A DNA stretch of 64,000 nucleotides from Paenibacillus endoradicis (GCF_024721975.1 NZ_JANQBB010000004.1:62001-126000); one strand, 5' to 3'. Counted from the first letter of the stretch, positions 51,043-61,190 are shown. Numbers and translations: made by a program. Notes: generated by a model not told the origin, from the letters alone.

Positions 51043-51738
51043 TTGAGTGACATATGGATAATCAACGAAATAGATCTTACCTTAAGAGTTTTGATTGCGG
51101 CAGCTTTGGGTGGTTTAGTAGGATTTGAGAGAGAGTGGAGCAATCATGCAGCAGGACTGAGAACCCATATATTGGTCTGTATTGGTTCAGCAGTAATTAT
51201 GTTATTGTCTATATATGGATTTAATCAATTTGTGAATGAGGCAAGTGTAAGAATGGACCCCGCTCGATTAGCGGCTCAAGTCATAAGTGGAATTGGTTTT
51301 TTGGGGGCAGGTGCAATTATGCGCGATGGCTCCAAAGTATCCGGATTAACTACGGCCGCGTCCATCTGGGTCGTTGCCGCGATAGGTCTTTGCGTAGGGG
51401 CCGGCTTTTTATTTACTGCTGTTTTAACGACAGTTATTGTACTTATTAGTTTATTTGTTCTAAATAAGTTAGAAAATCAGATGATGCGCCATCGAAGACA
51501 TCGACAATTAGTCATTGCTGTATTTGATAAACCTGGTATGATAGCAAACGTTTTCACACAATTAGGTGAGCAGGGCATTCAAGTTACAAAAATGAGTTTG
51601 CATAATAAGGACGAAGATCAGCCAATTACGGAAATGAACCTATGTGTAAAAGTAAAAAGTCATATTCGCCTTAATAAGTCTATTGAGCTTATTAACAATA
51701 TGGAGCATGTCAAATCGATTGAAATTAACCTGTTGTAA
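51043..51738 (+). CDS. MgtC/SapB-family membrane protein
   Basis: TTG at 51043 follows AAGGAGG. The 231-residue protein has four or five helices with the MgtC signature LGGLVGFEREWSNHAAGLRTHILVCIGSA (about 21-49) and QVISGIGFLGAGAIMRDG, then a C-terminal ACT-like cytoplasmic domain (about 145-231). Family members affect magnesium homeostasis and inhibit F-type ATP synthase in pathogens; the role in soil Firmicutes is unclear. It sits in a same-strand run between glpP and the kinase gene. Confidence 0.9.
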   Translation: MSDIWIINEIDLTLRVLIAAALGGLVGFEREWSNHAAGLRTHILVCIGSAVIMLLSIYGFNQFVNEASVRMDPARLAAQVISGIGFLGAGAIMRDGSKVSGLTTAASIWVVAAIGLCVGAGFLFTAVLTTVIVLISLFVLNKLENQMMRHRRHRQLVIAVFDKPGMIANVFTQLGEQGIQVTKMSLHNKDEDQPITEMNLCVKVKSHIRLNKSIELINNMEHVKSIEINLL

Positions 51739-51756
51739 ACAAAGAGGTGCAAGATT

Positions 51757-53574
51757 ATGAAAATAAAATTCCCTGTAAAAGGTGTAAAGCCTGTTACGTT
51801 TCAAAATAAACTTATGCTCTCTTATATTATGATTATTATGGTCCCCGTATTATCAGCGTTGCTGATTTACGGGGTTAATTTGTACAATCAGACAAAAGAG
51901 TACTATGAAGATTTACTGCAGCAATTAAACAATAAGACGAATGTAAATATGAATGATTTTATTTCCAATCTATCATTGAATTCCTTTTTTTATTTGACCG
52001 ACCCTACGCTGAAAAATATAATTACAAAAAATTATTCTTTAGAGAGCAAAGAGTATGTTGAGAATCTAGCATACGTCCAAAGATCGTTGAATCAATTGAT
52101 CCTTATGAACAGAAATATGGATGCCATCTCTGTCCTAGCACCTAACGGACGTATTTATAGCTCATATAATGCATTTGAACCGGATATGCATCCCGTTGTA
52201 GAAACGATGGATAAACAAGGGCTGGCGAATGGAGATTTGGTTGTTTCTTCTCCATATGAGGGAAGTAAGCAAGGTAACAAGGCGAAAACCATTTCAATTG
52301 TAAGGTATTTAACCGACCTGAATTTGGGTGGGGGCTCAGATAGTTACGTGAAGATCGATATTCCATTCTCTGCGTTAGAAAATATATTGGGTGGAATAAC
52401 GAATTCTAACAGTGAACTAGGAACGCTTGTGATTTTGGATGGAGAGGTGATCTATCACTCCAGCGAGCCTTCCGAATCATATGATTCTGTGCAAATGCAA
52501 GAGGTGGCTGCGGCTTTTGAAGAGGGCGCAGTTTCGGGAACAAAATCACTCAAGCTGGGTACAGAGCAGCAGTCTTATATGTTCAGTGTAGTTGAAAACG
52601 ATTACACCAAATGGAAAGTAGTTCATTACCTTCCCGCAAGGTTAATTGATCAAACCTTTTTAACGAATACAAGAAATTATATAGCGGTAAGTTTAATATC
52701 GCTTATTGCAGCGGGTATACTTGCTTTGTTCTTCTCCAAACGGTTCATCAATCCCATTAATAAGTTGAATATTGCGATGAAGCTTGTTGATTCCGGGTTT
52801 TTGGAGCAAGTTCCTACGAATAAGACACAAACTGATGAATTAGGACGGTTAGTGATGAGTTACAACAATATGATCCATCGTCTGAAGGAAAGTAGGGAAC
52901 TTGAGATTGTTTCTGGACAACTGCAGAAGCGAGCTGAGATGAATATGCTACAAGCGCAAATCAATCCTCACTTTTTGTATAATACGTTGAATGTGATCCA
53001 TTCTGTTGCAGAGTTGAATCGAGTTGGTGATATATCTATTATGGCTAGAAGCTTATCTGCGATGTATCGGTACAATATTAAGACAGGTGATGAGATGGAA
53101 ATTCAACACGAAATAGAGCAGATCAACAATTATGTGACGATTCAGCAAATCCGTTTCTTCGGGAAGTTTCAAGTCATCTATGATATTGAGGAAGAGTTAT
53201 ATCCTTATAAAATATTAAAATTTCTTGTGCAACCGATTGTTGAGAACGCCTTCTATCATGGGCTAGAGCCCAAAGGAGGCAAAGGGATCTTATCCATATC
53301 CATTCGCAAAAGTGGTCATTTGATCGTTATTCGGGTTCAAGATGATGGCGTAGGAATCGCTGAAGACAAGTTGACGATAATTAATAATATTTTTGATAAG
53401 CCTTTTGAAGCAGCAAGCTTGGATGAGAAAGATAATTTTGGTTTGCGTAATGTACACGCTAGAATCAAAAATTTCTATGGGAAGGATTACTGGATAAAAG
53501 CTTACTCTAAGCCTCATGAGGGTACCTGTATAGAGATAGCGATCCCCGTTGTAAAAGGAGATGAATACGAATGA
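51757..53574 (+). CDS. YesM-type sensor histidine kinase (glycerophosphodiester locus)
   Basis: The 605-residue protein has a helix at about 20-42, an extracellular Cache-like sensor region, a second helix (about 305-328), HAMP, the His_kinase domain (INPHFLYNTLNVIHSV) and an HATPase domain (VENAFYHGLE, DDGVGIAEDK, FGLRNVHARI). A GAGGTG site precedes ATG 51757. The response regulator gene overlaps its stop (ATGA). It likely senses the ligand of the downstream importer or its binding protein. Confidence 0.94.
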   Translation: MKIKFPVKGVKPVTFQNKLMLSYIMIIMVPVLSALLIYGVNLYNQTKEYYEDLLQQLNNKTNVNMNDFISNLSLNSFFYLTDPTLKNIITKNYSLESKEYVENLAYVQRSLNQLILMNRNMDAISVLAPNGRIYSSYNAFEPDMHPVVETMDKQGLANGDLVVSSPYEGSKQGNKAKTISIVRYLTDLNLGGGSDSYVKIDIPFSALENILGGITNSNSELGTLVILDGEVIYHSSEPSESYDSVQMQEVAAAFEEGAVSGTKSLKLGTEQQSYMFSVVENDYTKWKVVHYLPARLIDQTFLTNTRNYIAVSLISLIAAGILALFFSKRFINPINKLNIAMKLVDSGFLEQVPTNKTQTDELGRLVMSYNNMIHRLKESRELEIVSGQLQKRAEMNMLQAQINPHFLYNTLNVIHSVAELNRVGDISIMARSLSAMYRYNIKTGDEMEIQHEIEQINNYVTIQQIRFFGKFQVIYDIEEELYPYKILKFLVQPIVENAFYHGLEPKGGKGILSISIRKSGHLIVIRVQDDGVGIAEDKLTIINNIFDKPFEAASLDEKDNFGLRNVHARIKNFYGKDYWIKAYSKPHEGTCIEIAIPVVKGDEYE

Positions 53575-55076
53575 GAATACTAGTAGTTGACGATGAGTAT
53601 TTTGCTAGAAAAGCGATTGTGCAGATGATCCAAGATTGGAATGCCGAAGTGCAGGTAGACGAGGCAGATAACGGTAAAGAGGCGATGGAATTATTCTCTA
53701 TTCATCCGCCTGATGTCGTATTCTCCGATATTAGGATGCCTTTAGTGGATGGAATCGAATTATCTGCTTATATCAAGGAGCATCATCCAGACACGGTGAA
53801 TGTCATTATTAGCGGTTATGATGATTTTAAATATGCGCAGCAAGCCATTCAGAATAAAGTAGAGCATTATTTATTAAAGCCAGCAGGTAAAGAACAATTA
53901 TGGCCAATATTGGAGCAATGCAAGGAAAAGGAAGTAACGACAAGCGAGAAAAGAATAGAAGAGAGTTTAGCTGCTGCCTTATACGAAGGAATGCCATTGC
54001 AGTTCCTATCTACGCTAGGTGGCGAGCAAGCGGTGAGTTTTACAATTGCAGTATTACGAACAGATCCTTCCTACAAAGAAAAGTTGAATGAGACTGCGAA
54101 GGGAATATGGGCACAATCTAATTGGCGTGAAGTGACGATAGGAGATAGACGTCATGCGAATACAATAGTTGTAATGATATGGAAATCTGATGAGGTGACT
54201 TCATCAGAATGGCTTAAAAAACTTCGTCATAGCTATGAGCATGTGATTCAAACTTTTTTCAATGGAACTCAGCAAAGTGTATCCATTGGAATAAGTGGTG
54301 TTTATACGAAATTGGACGAGCTTACTGTTGCTTACAAAGAAGCAAAGAGCGCTGTGTTATACAGGTTGATTTCCGGCGATAATCAGTTGCACATACTGAA
54401 AGATACCAGAGTGCATAGGTCTAATGACTATAACTTAATCGATGATTGGATTGCTTCCCTCCGCCAGAAGATAATAAGACATCAGCATGTAGAAGCGGTA
54501 GACATGCTACGCCATTATGTAAAAAATGCATCGGTGAAAGAGTTATCGGTTATTACCCTCCAGGATATGTGTGCCAAAGTTACCGCAATGTTGAATTCTC
54601 TTATTGATCAGTTTGAAGTTACTGACGAGCACAAGTTGGCTTACTTGGAGCAAATTGACCTTCATGAATATGAATCGATAGAGGTAATTGTTGATGCATT
54701 CGCAGTAATGATATCCTCCATTGGGGAACTCATTAGCAGTCAAAATAAGGGCAAGATGAACATCGTCGATGATATTAAAAATTATGTGATGCATAATTAC
54801 AAGCAAGATATTATTCTAGAGGATTTAGCCAAAACGGTATATTTTACTGATCCTACCTACTTAAGCCGAATATTTAAGAAAAAGACGAACATGAGATTCT
54901 CGCAATTTTTACTTTCGGTACGAATGAACAATGCTAAGTCTATGTTAGATAGCGGCTCAGACCTTATGATATCGGAGATTGCCAGCGCTGTTGGATATAA
55001 CGACTACTCCTATTTTATTCAGACGTATAAGAAGTTTTTCGGTGAGACACCAGGAAAAACAAAAGCGAGCAGATAG
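53571..55076 (+). CDS. YesN-type response regulator with AraC domain (glycerophosphodiester locus)
   Basis: The 501-residue protein has a receiver with Asp53 (VVFSDIRMP) and Lys in YLLKPAGK, a long helical centre, and an AraC HTH pair (about 400-498) ending with VGYNDYSYFIQTYKKFFGETPGKTK. It is coupled to the kinase by ATGA. The gene for the binding protein follows after 99 bases with a TATAAT (55135-55140) lacking a good -35, which fits activation by this regulator. Confidence 0.94.
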   Translation: MRILVVDDEYFARKAIVQMIQDWNAEVQVDEADNGKEAMELFSIHPPDVVFSDIRMPLVDGIELSAYIKEHHPDTVNVIISGYDDFKYAQQAIQNKVEHYLLKPAGKEQLWPILEQCKEKEVTTSEKRIEESLAAALYEGMPLQFLSTLGGEQAVSFTIAVLRTDPSYKEKLNETAKGIWAQSNWREVTIGDRRHANTIVVMIWKSDEVTSSEWLKKLRHSYEHVIQTFFNGTQQSVSIGISGVYTKLDELTVAYKEAKSAVLYRLISGDNQLHILKDTRVHRSNDYNLIDDWIASLRQKIIRHQHVEAVDMLRHYVKNASVKELSVITLQDMCAKVTAMLNSLIDQFEVTDEHKLAYLEQIDLHEYESIEVIVDAFAVMISSIGELISSQNKGKMNIVDDIKNYVMHNYKQDIILEDLAKTVYFTDPTYLSRIFKKKTNMRFSQFLLSVRMNNAKSMLDSGSDLMISEIASAVGYNDYSYFIQTYKKFFGETPGKTKASR

Positions 55077-55175
55077 ACATTTTTCTCATATTGAAGTAGT
55101 CAATTATCTCATATTTTGCTGATACCTACACAGATATAATAGAGCTACAACAAGCGAAAGGGGTATGAGATACAC

Positions 55176-56450
55176 ATGAAATTATTCAGAAAAATAGGTT
55201 CTATTGGTATACTTTCTGCTTTATTGATTGTAACCGCTTGCTCTAATGGTAATACAGCTACTAACACTTCAACTGGAAGCGCTTCACCTTCTGCTAACGG
55301 AGAGAAAGTTAAAATTGAGTATTTCCAAATGAAGTCGGAAATGGTTGATGTGGTTAACTCACTTATTAAAGATTTTGAAGCTGCAAATCCAAACATTACG
55401 GTGGAACAAAACAATGTACCAAATCCGGAAAATGTTTGGACAATGCGCGTCTCAACGGGCGATGCTCCATCCGCATTTACACATTACCCACACAATCCAG
55501 TGTTCCAACAAATGACGAAGGAAGGTCGCATTGTTGATTTGACAGACGGCCCACTTCTAGCTAACGTTTCACAAGGGATTGTTGATCTAAGTAAAATCGA
55601 TGGTAAAAACTATGTTGTTCCAGTTGCTGTAGCTACACTAGGTGTATATTACAACATCGATATGTTTGAAGAGCTAAACTTAGCTATCCCACAAACTTAT
55701 GATGAGCTAATTGAAGTAGCAGAGAAAATTAAAGCTGCTGGTAAAACGCCTTTCTATTTCAGCGACAAAGATGCGAATCCTATTCGTCAGGAAGTAGTTT
55801 CCAGAATGGGCTTGCAATTGACAGATGTTGAAGCCTTCCTAGATAGCGTAATGAAAGGTGAGGCACATATTACCGACAATGCAGAATTCAAGCCTTTTGC
55901 TGAGAGACTATTAGAGCTTCGTGAATATGGTCAACAAGATGCACTTGGAACTGGTTATGATGATGCACTACGTGAATTTGCTAATGGTAAATCAGCAATG
56001 TGGTACACAGGTATTTGGGCTGTTCCAACGATTAAACAATCGAACCCTGACTTGAACTTCGCGATGTTCCCTATGCCAGCGGACAAAGCGGAAGATACGA
56101 AAGTGCAAGTATCTGTAGATACGGCTTTAGGTATTCCTGCTAGTGGTAAAAATCAAGATGAAGCTAAGAAATTTATTGAATTCATGACATCTAAAGAATC
56201 TGTTCAGAAGTATGTAGATGTAGGCGGTTATCCTTCAGCGATCACTGGTGTTACGAATAATAATCAACAAATTACAAGCTTAAGCGATCTAATTAACGCT
56301 GATAAAGTGTATCCAACTATTGAGCGTTCATGGCCATCAGGTGTGAACGGCGATGTAGGTAAAGCAACACAGGAGATGTTTGCAACAGGGGATATTGATA
56401 GCTATTTGGAAGCATTGGACAAAATATTTTTCAATAAGTTAAATCAATAA
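55176..56450 (+). CDS. Extracellular solute-binding lipoprotein (family 1, UgpB/MsmE-like)
   Basis: The 424-residue protein has a lipoprotein signal (IVTAC, Cys22), a Thr/Ser/Asn linker and a family-1 solute-binding fold (FEAANPNITVEQNNVPNPENVWTMRVSTGDAPSAF, GVYYNIDMFEELNL, GKSAMWYTGIWAVPTI). On motifs alone it could bind sugars. The glycerophosphodiesterase at the end of the operon and glpP nearby suggest glycerophosphodiesters or glycerol-3-phosphate as in Ugp systems. A terminator hairpin follows, allowing excess of this subunit. Confidence 0.9.
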   Translation: MKLFRKIGSIGILSALLIVTACSNGNTATNTSTGSASPSANGEKVKIEYFQMKSEMVDVVNSLIKDFEAANPNITVEQNNVPNPENVWTMRVSTGDAPSAFTHYPHNPVFQQMTKEGRIVDLTDGPLLANVSQGIVDLSKIDGKNYVVPVAVATLGVYYNIDMFEELNLAIPQTYDELIEVAEKIKAAGKTPFYFSDKDANPIRQEVVSRMGLQLTDVEAFLDSVMKGEAHITDNAEFKPFAERLLELREYGQQDALGTGYDDALREFANGKSAMWYTGIWAVPTIKQSNPDLNFAMFPMPADKAEDTKVQVSVDTALGIPASGKNQDEAKKFIEFMTSKESVQKYVDVGGYPSAITGVTNNNQQITSLSDLINADKVYPTIERSWPSGVNGDVGKATQEMFATGDIDSYLEALDKIFFNKLNQ

Positions 56451-56456
56451 GAAAGG

Positions 56457-56496
56457 CCCCCGAGGCATTTAGTTATGAGGCCAAGGGGGTTTTTTC
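56457..56496 (+). terminator. Intra-operon terminator after the binding-protein gene
   Basis: CCCCC (56457-56461) and GGGGG (56485-56489), with an inner GGC/GCC pair, precede seven T. It probably limits readthrough into the permease genes. Confidence 0.8.
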
Positions 56497-56528
56497 TACT
56501 CTTTTGAAAGAAAAGGTGGAGATGAACT

Positions 56529-57446
56529 ATGAACTATGCAAATAAAACAGGAGGCGCTGTTCAAAAGAAGAAATCATTTGCCGGAAATAAAGCTGCACTT
56601 ATTTTCTTCTTGCTGACAGTACCGACTTTGTTGTTATATATCGTCTTTTTTGTGTTTCCTTTAGGTATGGGTACTTATTACAGTATGACTGATTGGGATG
56701 GCTTTTCCTTGAACTACCGTTTCATCGGTCTAAAAAACTATATCGATATTTTGCAAGATAAACGATTTCTTCAATCAGTGAATTTTACATTTTTATACGC
56801 GTTTATCGTTGTTGTAATTAAGTTATTCATCGCATTAATGTTGGCGATTTTCTTAAGTGGCAAGCTGAAATTTCGCGGGTTTTTCCGCTCGGTTTACTTC
56901 TTTCCTGCGGTTCTAAGTATGATTACAGTAGGTCTAATCTTCAATCAAATTTATTATTCTGTATTTCCATCCATTGGACAAACATTGGGTATAGATTGGC
57001 TGTCAAGAAACATCCTTGGTAACAAATCAACAGCTATCTTTGGAATCGCCCTTACGAATATATGGCACGGAATAGCAACACCAATGGTTATTTTTATTGC
57101 TGGTTTGGCAAGTGTTCCTAAAGATTTGAAGGAAGCTTCCTTAATTGATGGCGCAACGCCGATGCAACGGTTTTTCTCAGTGAGTCTACCTTTCCTCATT
57201 CCGATGTTAACCGTTAACTTGGTCATGTCAATCAAAAGCTCGCTTACGGTATTTGATTATATTGTGGCAATGACGGATGGAGGATTTGGAACGGAATCAA
57301 TGGGCTTCTTGATTTATAAACATGGTATGGCAGAGATGAAGTTTGGTTATGGTACTGCCGAGGCCATCTATGTATTCGTGATGATTGCCGTTATCTCATT
57401 CATACAAATTAAATTCCTCAATCGTAAGGAGGCAGGACAGCTATGA
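56529..57446 (+). CDS. ABC importer permease, UgpA/MsmF type
   Basis: The 305-residue protein has six helices and the EAA-type loop EASLIDGATPMQRFFSVSLPFL (about 204-225). It begins after GGTGGAG and ends overlapping the next gene (ATGA). It is one half of the channel for the substrate bound by the upstream lipoprotein. An ATPase gene is missing from the locus, so a shared ATPase is expected. Confidence 0.92.
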   Translation: MNYANKTGGAVQKKKSFAGNKAALIFFLLTVPTLLLYIVFFVFPLGMGTYYSMTDWDGFSLNYRFIGLKNYIDILQDKRFLQSVNFTFLYAFIVVVIKLFIALMLAIFLSGKLKFRGFFRSVYFFPAVLSMITVGLIFNQIYYSVFPSIGQTLGIDWLSRNILGNKSTAIFGIALTNIWHGIATPMVIFIAGLASVPKDLKEASLIDGATPMQRFFSVSLPFLIPMLTVNLVMSIKSSLTVFDYIVAMTDGGFGTESMGFLIYKHGMAEMKFGYGTAEAIYVFVMIAVISFIQIKFLNRKEAGQL

Positions 57447-58270
57447 GAAAAAATAAGCTCTTACAAATTGGTAGCTATACATTTCTAACCATAGGCATAT
57501 TATTTGTTCTTGCCCCGTTGTATCTTACATTAACTATTGCTATGAAAACGCCGCAAGAGACGGCAGAAAATTTCTTTGCGCTGCCTTCTCACTGGTATTT
57601 TGATAATTTTATTGCAGTAATCAATAAAGCTAATTTTTATACGTTTGTAAGCAATTCTGTATTTATAACTGCGATTTCTATACTATTAATGCTAATTTTA
57701 ATTCCGATGGTTTCATATGCAATTTCGCGGAATATGAATAAGCGTTACTACAAGCTTTTATATTTATTAGTGATGTCGGGTATTTTCGTTCCATTTCAGG
57801 CCATTATGCTTCCGATTTACCGACATATGAGCAACTTGAAAATGTTAAATCAAACTGGTTTGATCGTTATGTATGTGACGCTTGCCTTCGCCCAAGGGAT
57901 CTTTTTATGCGTTGGTTTTCTGAAAAATGTTCCTCTTGAACTGGATGAAGCATCCAATATTGATGGAAGTGGCGTATGGCGGACGTTTATTAGTATTATC
58001 TATCCGCTAATGATGCCGATAATTGCAACTGTCCTAATTTTAAACTCATTGTGGATATGGAATGATTTCCAGTTACCACTTATTATGCTTAATAGACATC
58101 CAGATTTCTGGACGTTACCGCTATTTATTTATAATTTTAAAAGTGAATATGCGTCCAATTACAATTTAGCATTTGCAGGCTTCTTTATTTCAATGCTACC
58201 TATTATTATTCTTTATGGCTTTACGCAAAAGCATATTATTGGTGGACTTACAGAAGGAGCGATAAAATAA
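57443..58270 (+). CDS. ABC importer permease, UgpE/MsmG type
   Basis: The 275-residue partner permease has six helices, the loop DEASNIDGSGVWRTFISIIYPL (about 171-192) and the common C-terminus GLTEGAIK. Start and stop both overlap neighbours (ATGA with the preceding permease; stop sharing one base with the phosphodiesterase ATG), which ties transporter and enzyme translation together. Confidence 0.92.
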   Translation: MRKNKLLQIGSYTFLTIGILFVLAPLYLTLTIAMKTPQETAENFFALPSHWYFDNFIAVINKANFYTFVSNSVFITAISILLMLILIPMVSYAISRNMNKRYYKLLYLLVMSGIFVPFQAIMLPIYRHMSNLKMLNQTGLIVMYVTLAFAQGIFLCVGFLKNVPLELDEASNIDGSGVWRTFISIIYPLMMPIIATVLILNSLWIWNDFQLPLIMLNRHPDFWTLPLFIYNFKSEYASNYNLAFAGFFISMLPIIILYGFTQKHIIGGLTEGAIK

Positions 58271-59022
58271 TGAGACAAAGTAACGGGATCCAAGTAGAAC
58301 GTGTACAGGTCATAGCCCATCGCGGAACAGCTGGATATGCACCAGAGAATACAATGGCTTCTTTTGAGCGTGCGATTGAAATGAATGCGGATTATTTAGA
58401 ACTCGATATTCAGCTAAGCAAAGACAACGAGCTTGTTGTTATTCATGACAGCACAGTGGATCGGACTACGAATGGATCAGGCGCCGTGAAGGATTTCACC
58501 TTGGAGGAGCTTCAAAGCTTGGATTCAGGCTCTTGGTTCAACGAAAAGTTCGAAGGTCAGCGTATTCCTACACTTGGTGAAGTATTGGCAGTATGCCGAG
58601 GAAAAATAGGCGTTCTCATTGAAACGAAATGGCCTTATCTGTATTCTGGTCTTGAGCAAAAGCTTGCGGATGAGCTTGCATCCTATCATATGCATCTTCC
58701 CACGGAACGGGTAATCGTGCAGTCTTTTGATCAGAATTCTGTGAAACGATTCCATGCGATTATGCCTCAGATTCCAATTGGTGTGTTGGTGGAGGATGAA
58801 GCAATACTAGCCGAAGATAAGCTTACGGAGTTGGCTGAATACGTAGCGTATGTTAATCCCGCATTGGAATTAGTGACGGGTGAAGCCATAGAGCGTATTC
58901 ATTCACGCGGTATGAAGATTTTTCCTTGGACGGTACGTTCACGTAACGTTATCCAACCACTACTTAAATTAGGCGTTGATGGTGTCATAACTGATTATCC
59001 AGACTACCTATCGCAAGAGTAA
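58270..59022 (+). CDS. ugpQ: Glycerophosphodiester phosphodiesterase, cytoplasmic (UgpQ-like)
   Basis: The 250-residue TIM-barrel protein has no signal peptide. The GDPD catalytic signature is clear: VIAHRGTAGYAPENTMASF (with the first His and Arg), then LELDIQLSKDNELVVIHDSTVDRTTNGSG (metal-binding Glu/Asp and second His), and IETKWP later. It hydrolyses imported glycerophosphodiesters to glycerol-3-phosphate and an alcohol. Being the last gene of the importer operon, it points to the substrate class. The product is the effector of GlpP encoded upstream. Confidence 0.94.
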   Translation: MRQSNGIQVERVQVIAHRGTAGYAPENTMASFERAIEMNADYLELDIQLSKDNELVVIHDSTVDRTTNGSGAVKDFTLEELQSLDSGSWFNEKFEGQRIPTLGEVLAVCRGKIGVLIETKWPYLYSGLEQKLADELASYHMHLPTERVIVQSFDQNSVKRFHAIMPQIPIGVLVEDEAILAEDKLTELAEYVAYVNPALELVTGEAIERIHSRGMKIFPWTVRSRNVIQPLLKLGVDGVITDYPDYLSQE

Positions 59023-59080
59023 GAGCGGCACCTTCTTCTCCTGCTATTCAGATTCTGATAGGTGAAATAAGTAAAACTAT

Positions 59081-59127
59081 AAAAGGCTAAACACTGTATG
59101 AGCGATTCAATAGTGTTTAGCCTTTTT
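59081..59127 (+). terminator. Terminator of the glycerophosphodiester operon
   Basis: AAAAGGCTAAACACT (59081-59095) pairs with AGTGTTTAGCCTTTT (59112-59126), ending in T5. Confidence 0.9.
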
Positions 59128-59221
59128 AGGTTTTGAAAATATAATGCAATAGACGGGATGAATGAAGTGATCCTATTCCTCTAGCGTTAATGAGCTGAGT
59201 ATCGATCCTGATGAAGTTGAT

Positions 59222-60112
59222 TTAACATAGTTCATTTCTATATTTCCGGAAATCTTTAGGTGTTCTTTCATGATGTTTTTTAAATGATTGAATAAAGTGA
59301 TTTACATGATTGAAACCCACTCTGTGGGCTATTTCGGTTATTGTATAATCCGTTGAGATTAATAGGTCGCTGCTTTTCTTGATACGATACTTAATTAAGT
59401 AGTCGTAAGCTGTCATATGAATGGTTCTTTTAAAACTTCGAGTGCATTCGGAAACACTTAGATGTGCTACATCAGCAATCTCTTGCAGTGTTATATTATT
59501 TGAATAGTTTTGATGGATGAAGCTGAGCATTAATTGAAGTCTTTCTTGCTGTACCTTTAAGTTTTTAGGTGCTTCCTCAGAAGAAAGCGAAATGTTAGAA
59601 ATTAAGGTGAACCATATTTGCACAGTTTTTATAGAAACCTCATATTCCCACCCCCAGCTTTTTTTCATATCAAATTTCTTTTTCATCGCCCAAAGCATTT
59701 CTAGTATTTGACTTTCCCATTCAACATCTCCAGTAATTACTACCGACATTAAAGACGAGTTTGTATAAGGTAATACAAACTTTTTTTCCATTGCACTATC
59801 CTCGTAAAATGCCAGCAGCTTCTCGGGAAAATTAAAACTAACATATTGACCGTCAAGTGTCAGCTTTGTTGTAACATGCAGTACACCCTTATTAATAAAA
59901 ATTGCCTGACCTGTTTTTAATTCATAATCAATCCCATTAACCTGTATAACTAGGTTTCCTTTAGTGACCAACGTGATTTGTGGTTCTTCATGCCAATGTA
60001 AATCGTTAAATCCTCTTCCTTCAGGAATGCTTCGATGAATAGTATGGGTGTACATGATGTAGGGGAATGAAACATCGGGATATAGTATGGTCTCGTGTAA
60101 TTGTCTTTTCAT
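59222..60112 (-). CDS. AraC-family transcriptional regulator with cupin sensor domain
   Basis: The 296-residue protein has an N-terminal cupin-type AraC ligand domain (about 25-110, DLHWHEEPQITLVTKGNLVIQVNGIDYELKTGQAIFINKGVLH) and a C-terminal pair of HTHs (about 195-293, ITLQEIADVAHLSVSECTRSFKR and GFNHVNHFIQSFKKHHERTPKDFRK). It is divergent from the EamA exporter gene with a gap of about 155 bases, so it probably controls that gene. The ligand is unknown. Confidence 0.92.
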   Translation of the reverse strand: MKRQLHETILYPDVSFPYIMYTHTIHRSIPEGRGFNDLHWHEEPQITLVTKGNLVIQVNGIDYELKTGQAIFINKGVLHVTTKLTLDGQYVSFNFPEKLLAFYEDSAMEKKFVLPYTNSSLMSVVITGDVEWESQILEMLWAMKKKFDMKKSWGWEYEVSIKTVQIWFTLISNISLSSEEAPKNLKVQQERLQLMLSFIHQNYSNNITLQEIADVAHLSVSECTRSFKRTIHMTAYDYLIKYRIKKSSDLLISTDYTITEIAHRVGFNHVNHFIQSFKKHHERTPKDFRKYRNELC

Positions 60113-60269
60113 GTTAGCAGATTCCTTTCTTATGATGATATTTCAATATAAATTAAAGATATATTTACACAAATAAAATATAAATGATGATATTGTTATA
60201 TTATATCTTAAGCATATTGCTACAATCCTGTGCACAGACGATTGGATAAGACAACTTGGGGGCCTACAT

Positions 60270-61175
60270 GTGAAAAGAAAACAATCGTCGTTACTGTTTC
60301 AACCGTATACGTTGCTGTTCATCAGCATACTTTCTGTTTCTATCTCTTCCATTATGATAAAATCTTCTGATACTCCAACCGCTGTGGCGGGGATGTACAG
60401 ATTGTTTATATCAGTAATCATTATGCTTCCTTTTGTGCCTTGGAAAACTCTCCGATTCTCAGAGATGAACAAAAAAGATTGGAGTACCGTTTTTTTAGCT
60501 GGTCTATTTCTTGGGTTACACTTCTTATTTTGGATGGAATCTTTAGTGTACACCTCAGTGGCGAGCTCTATGGTCATCTTATCATTACAACCTTTATTTG
60601 TGATGATAGGTTCATACTTTATGTTTAGAGAACGAACCCACATATTAACGATTCTTTGTTTAGTTTCTGCTCTTTTAGGTTCAGTAATTATAGCTTGGGG
60701 AGATATTGGGGTCTCGCGGGGAGCATTAATAGGAGATGGATTATCTTTATTAGGAGCAATTTTGGTTTCAGCATATATGTTGGCAGGGCAGAAAGTAAGT
60801 CGGAAAATTAACACAAATTTATACAGTGTCATTGTCTTTTTTATTGGTGGGAACGTCATGCTAGTCTACAGTTTAATAAATCATATTCCTCTGATTGAAT
60901 ATGACTCTTCGGACTGGACATATTTTTTATTACTTGCAATAATCCCAACTATTTGTGGACAATATATTTTTAATTTGTTGTTAAAATCTATAGGTGCAAC
61001 TACTGTTTCTGTAGGTATTATTGGAGAGCCTGTTTTAGCAATAATTCTCGCTTATTTATTTTTGGGAGAAACAATCTCTATCACTCAATTCATAGGTGGT
61101 TTGATGACATTACTAGGTATGGGGATGTATTTTTGGTTACGAACCTTAAACGCATCAGTATCAAATAATAATTAA
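60270..61175 (+). CDS. EamA/DMT-superfamily transporter
   Basis: Translation starts at GTG 60270 after a GGGGG site. The 301-residue protein has ten predicted helices as two five-helix EamA repeats (about 10-145 and 155-292), with the repeat endings VASSMVILSLQPLFVMIGSYFMFRE and TTVSVGIIGEPVLAIILAYLFLGE. DMT exporters move amino acids, metabolites or drugs outward. The divergent AraC-type gene is the likely regulator. The substrate cannot be read from the sequence. Confidence 0.92.
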   Translation: MKRKQSSLLFQPYTLLFISILSVSISSIMIKSSDTPTAVAGMYRLFISVIIMLPFVPWKTLRFSEMNKKDWSTVFLAGLFLGLHFLFWMESLVYTSVASSMVILSLQPLFVMIGSYFMFRERTHILTILCLVSALLGSVIIAWGDIGVSRGALIGDGLSLLGAILVSAYMLAGQKVSRKINTNLYSVIVFFIGGNVMLVYSLINHIPLIEYDSSDWTYFLLLAIIPTICGQYIFNLLLKSIGATTVSVGIIGEPVLAIILAYLFLGETISITQFIGGLMTLLGMGMYFWLRTLNASVSNNN

Positions 61176-61190
61176 ATCTGATTAGTGTGA

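Noticed and set aside
60299..60859. 186-codon minus-strand frame
   Set aside because: Antisense to the EamA transporter; its composition simply mirrors the hydrophobic codons of that gene.
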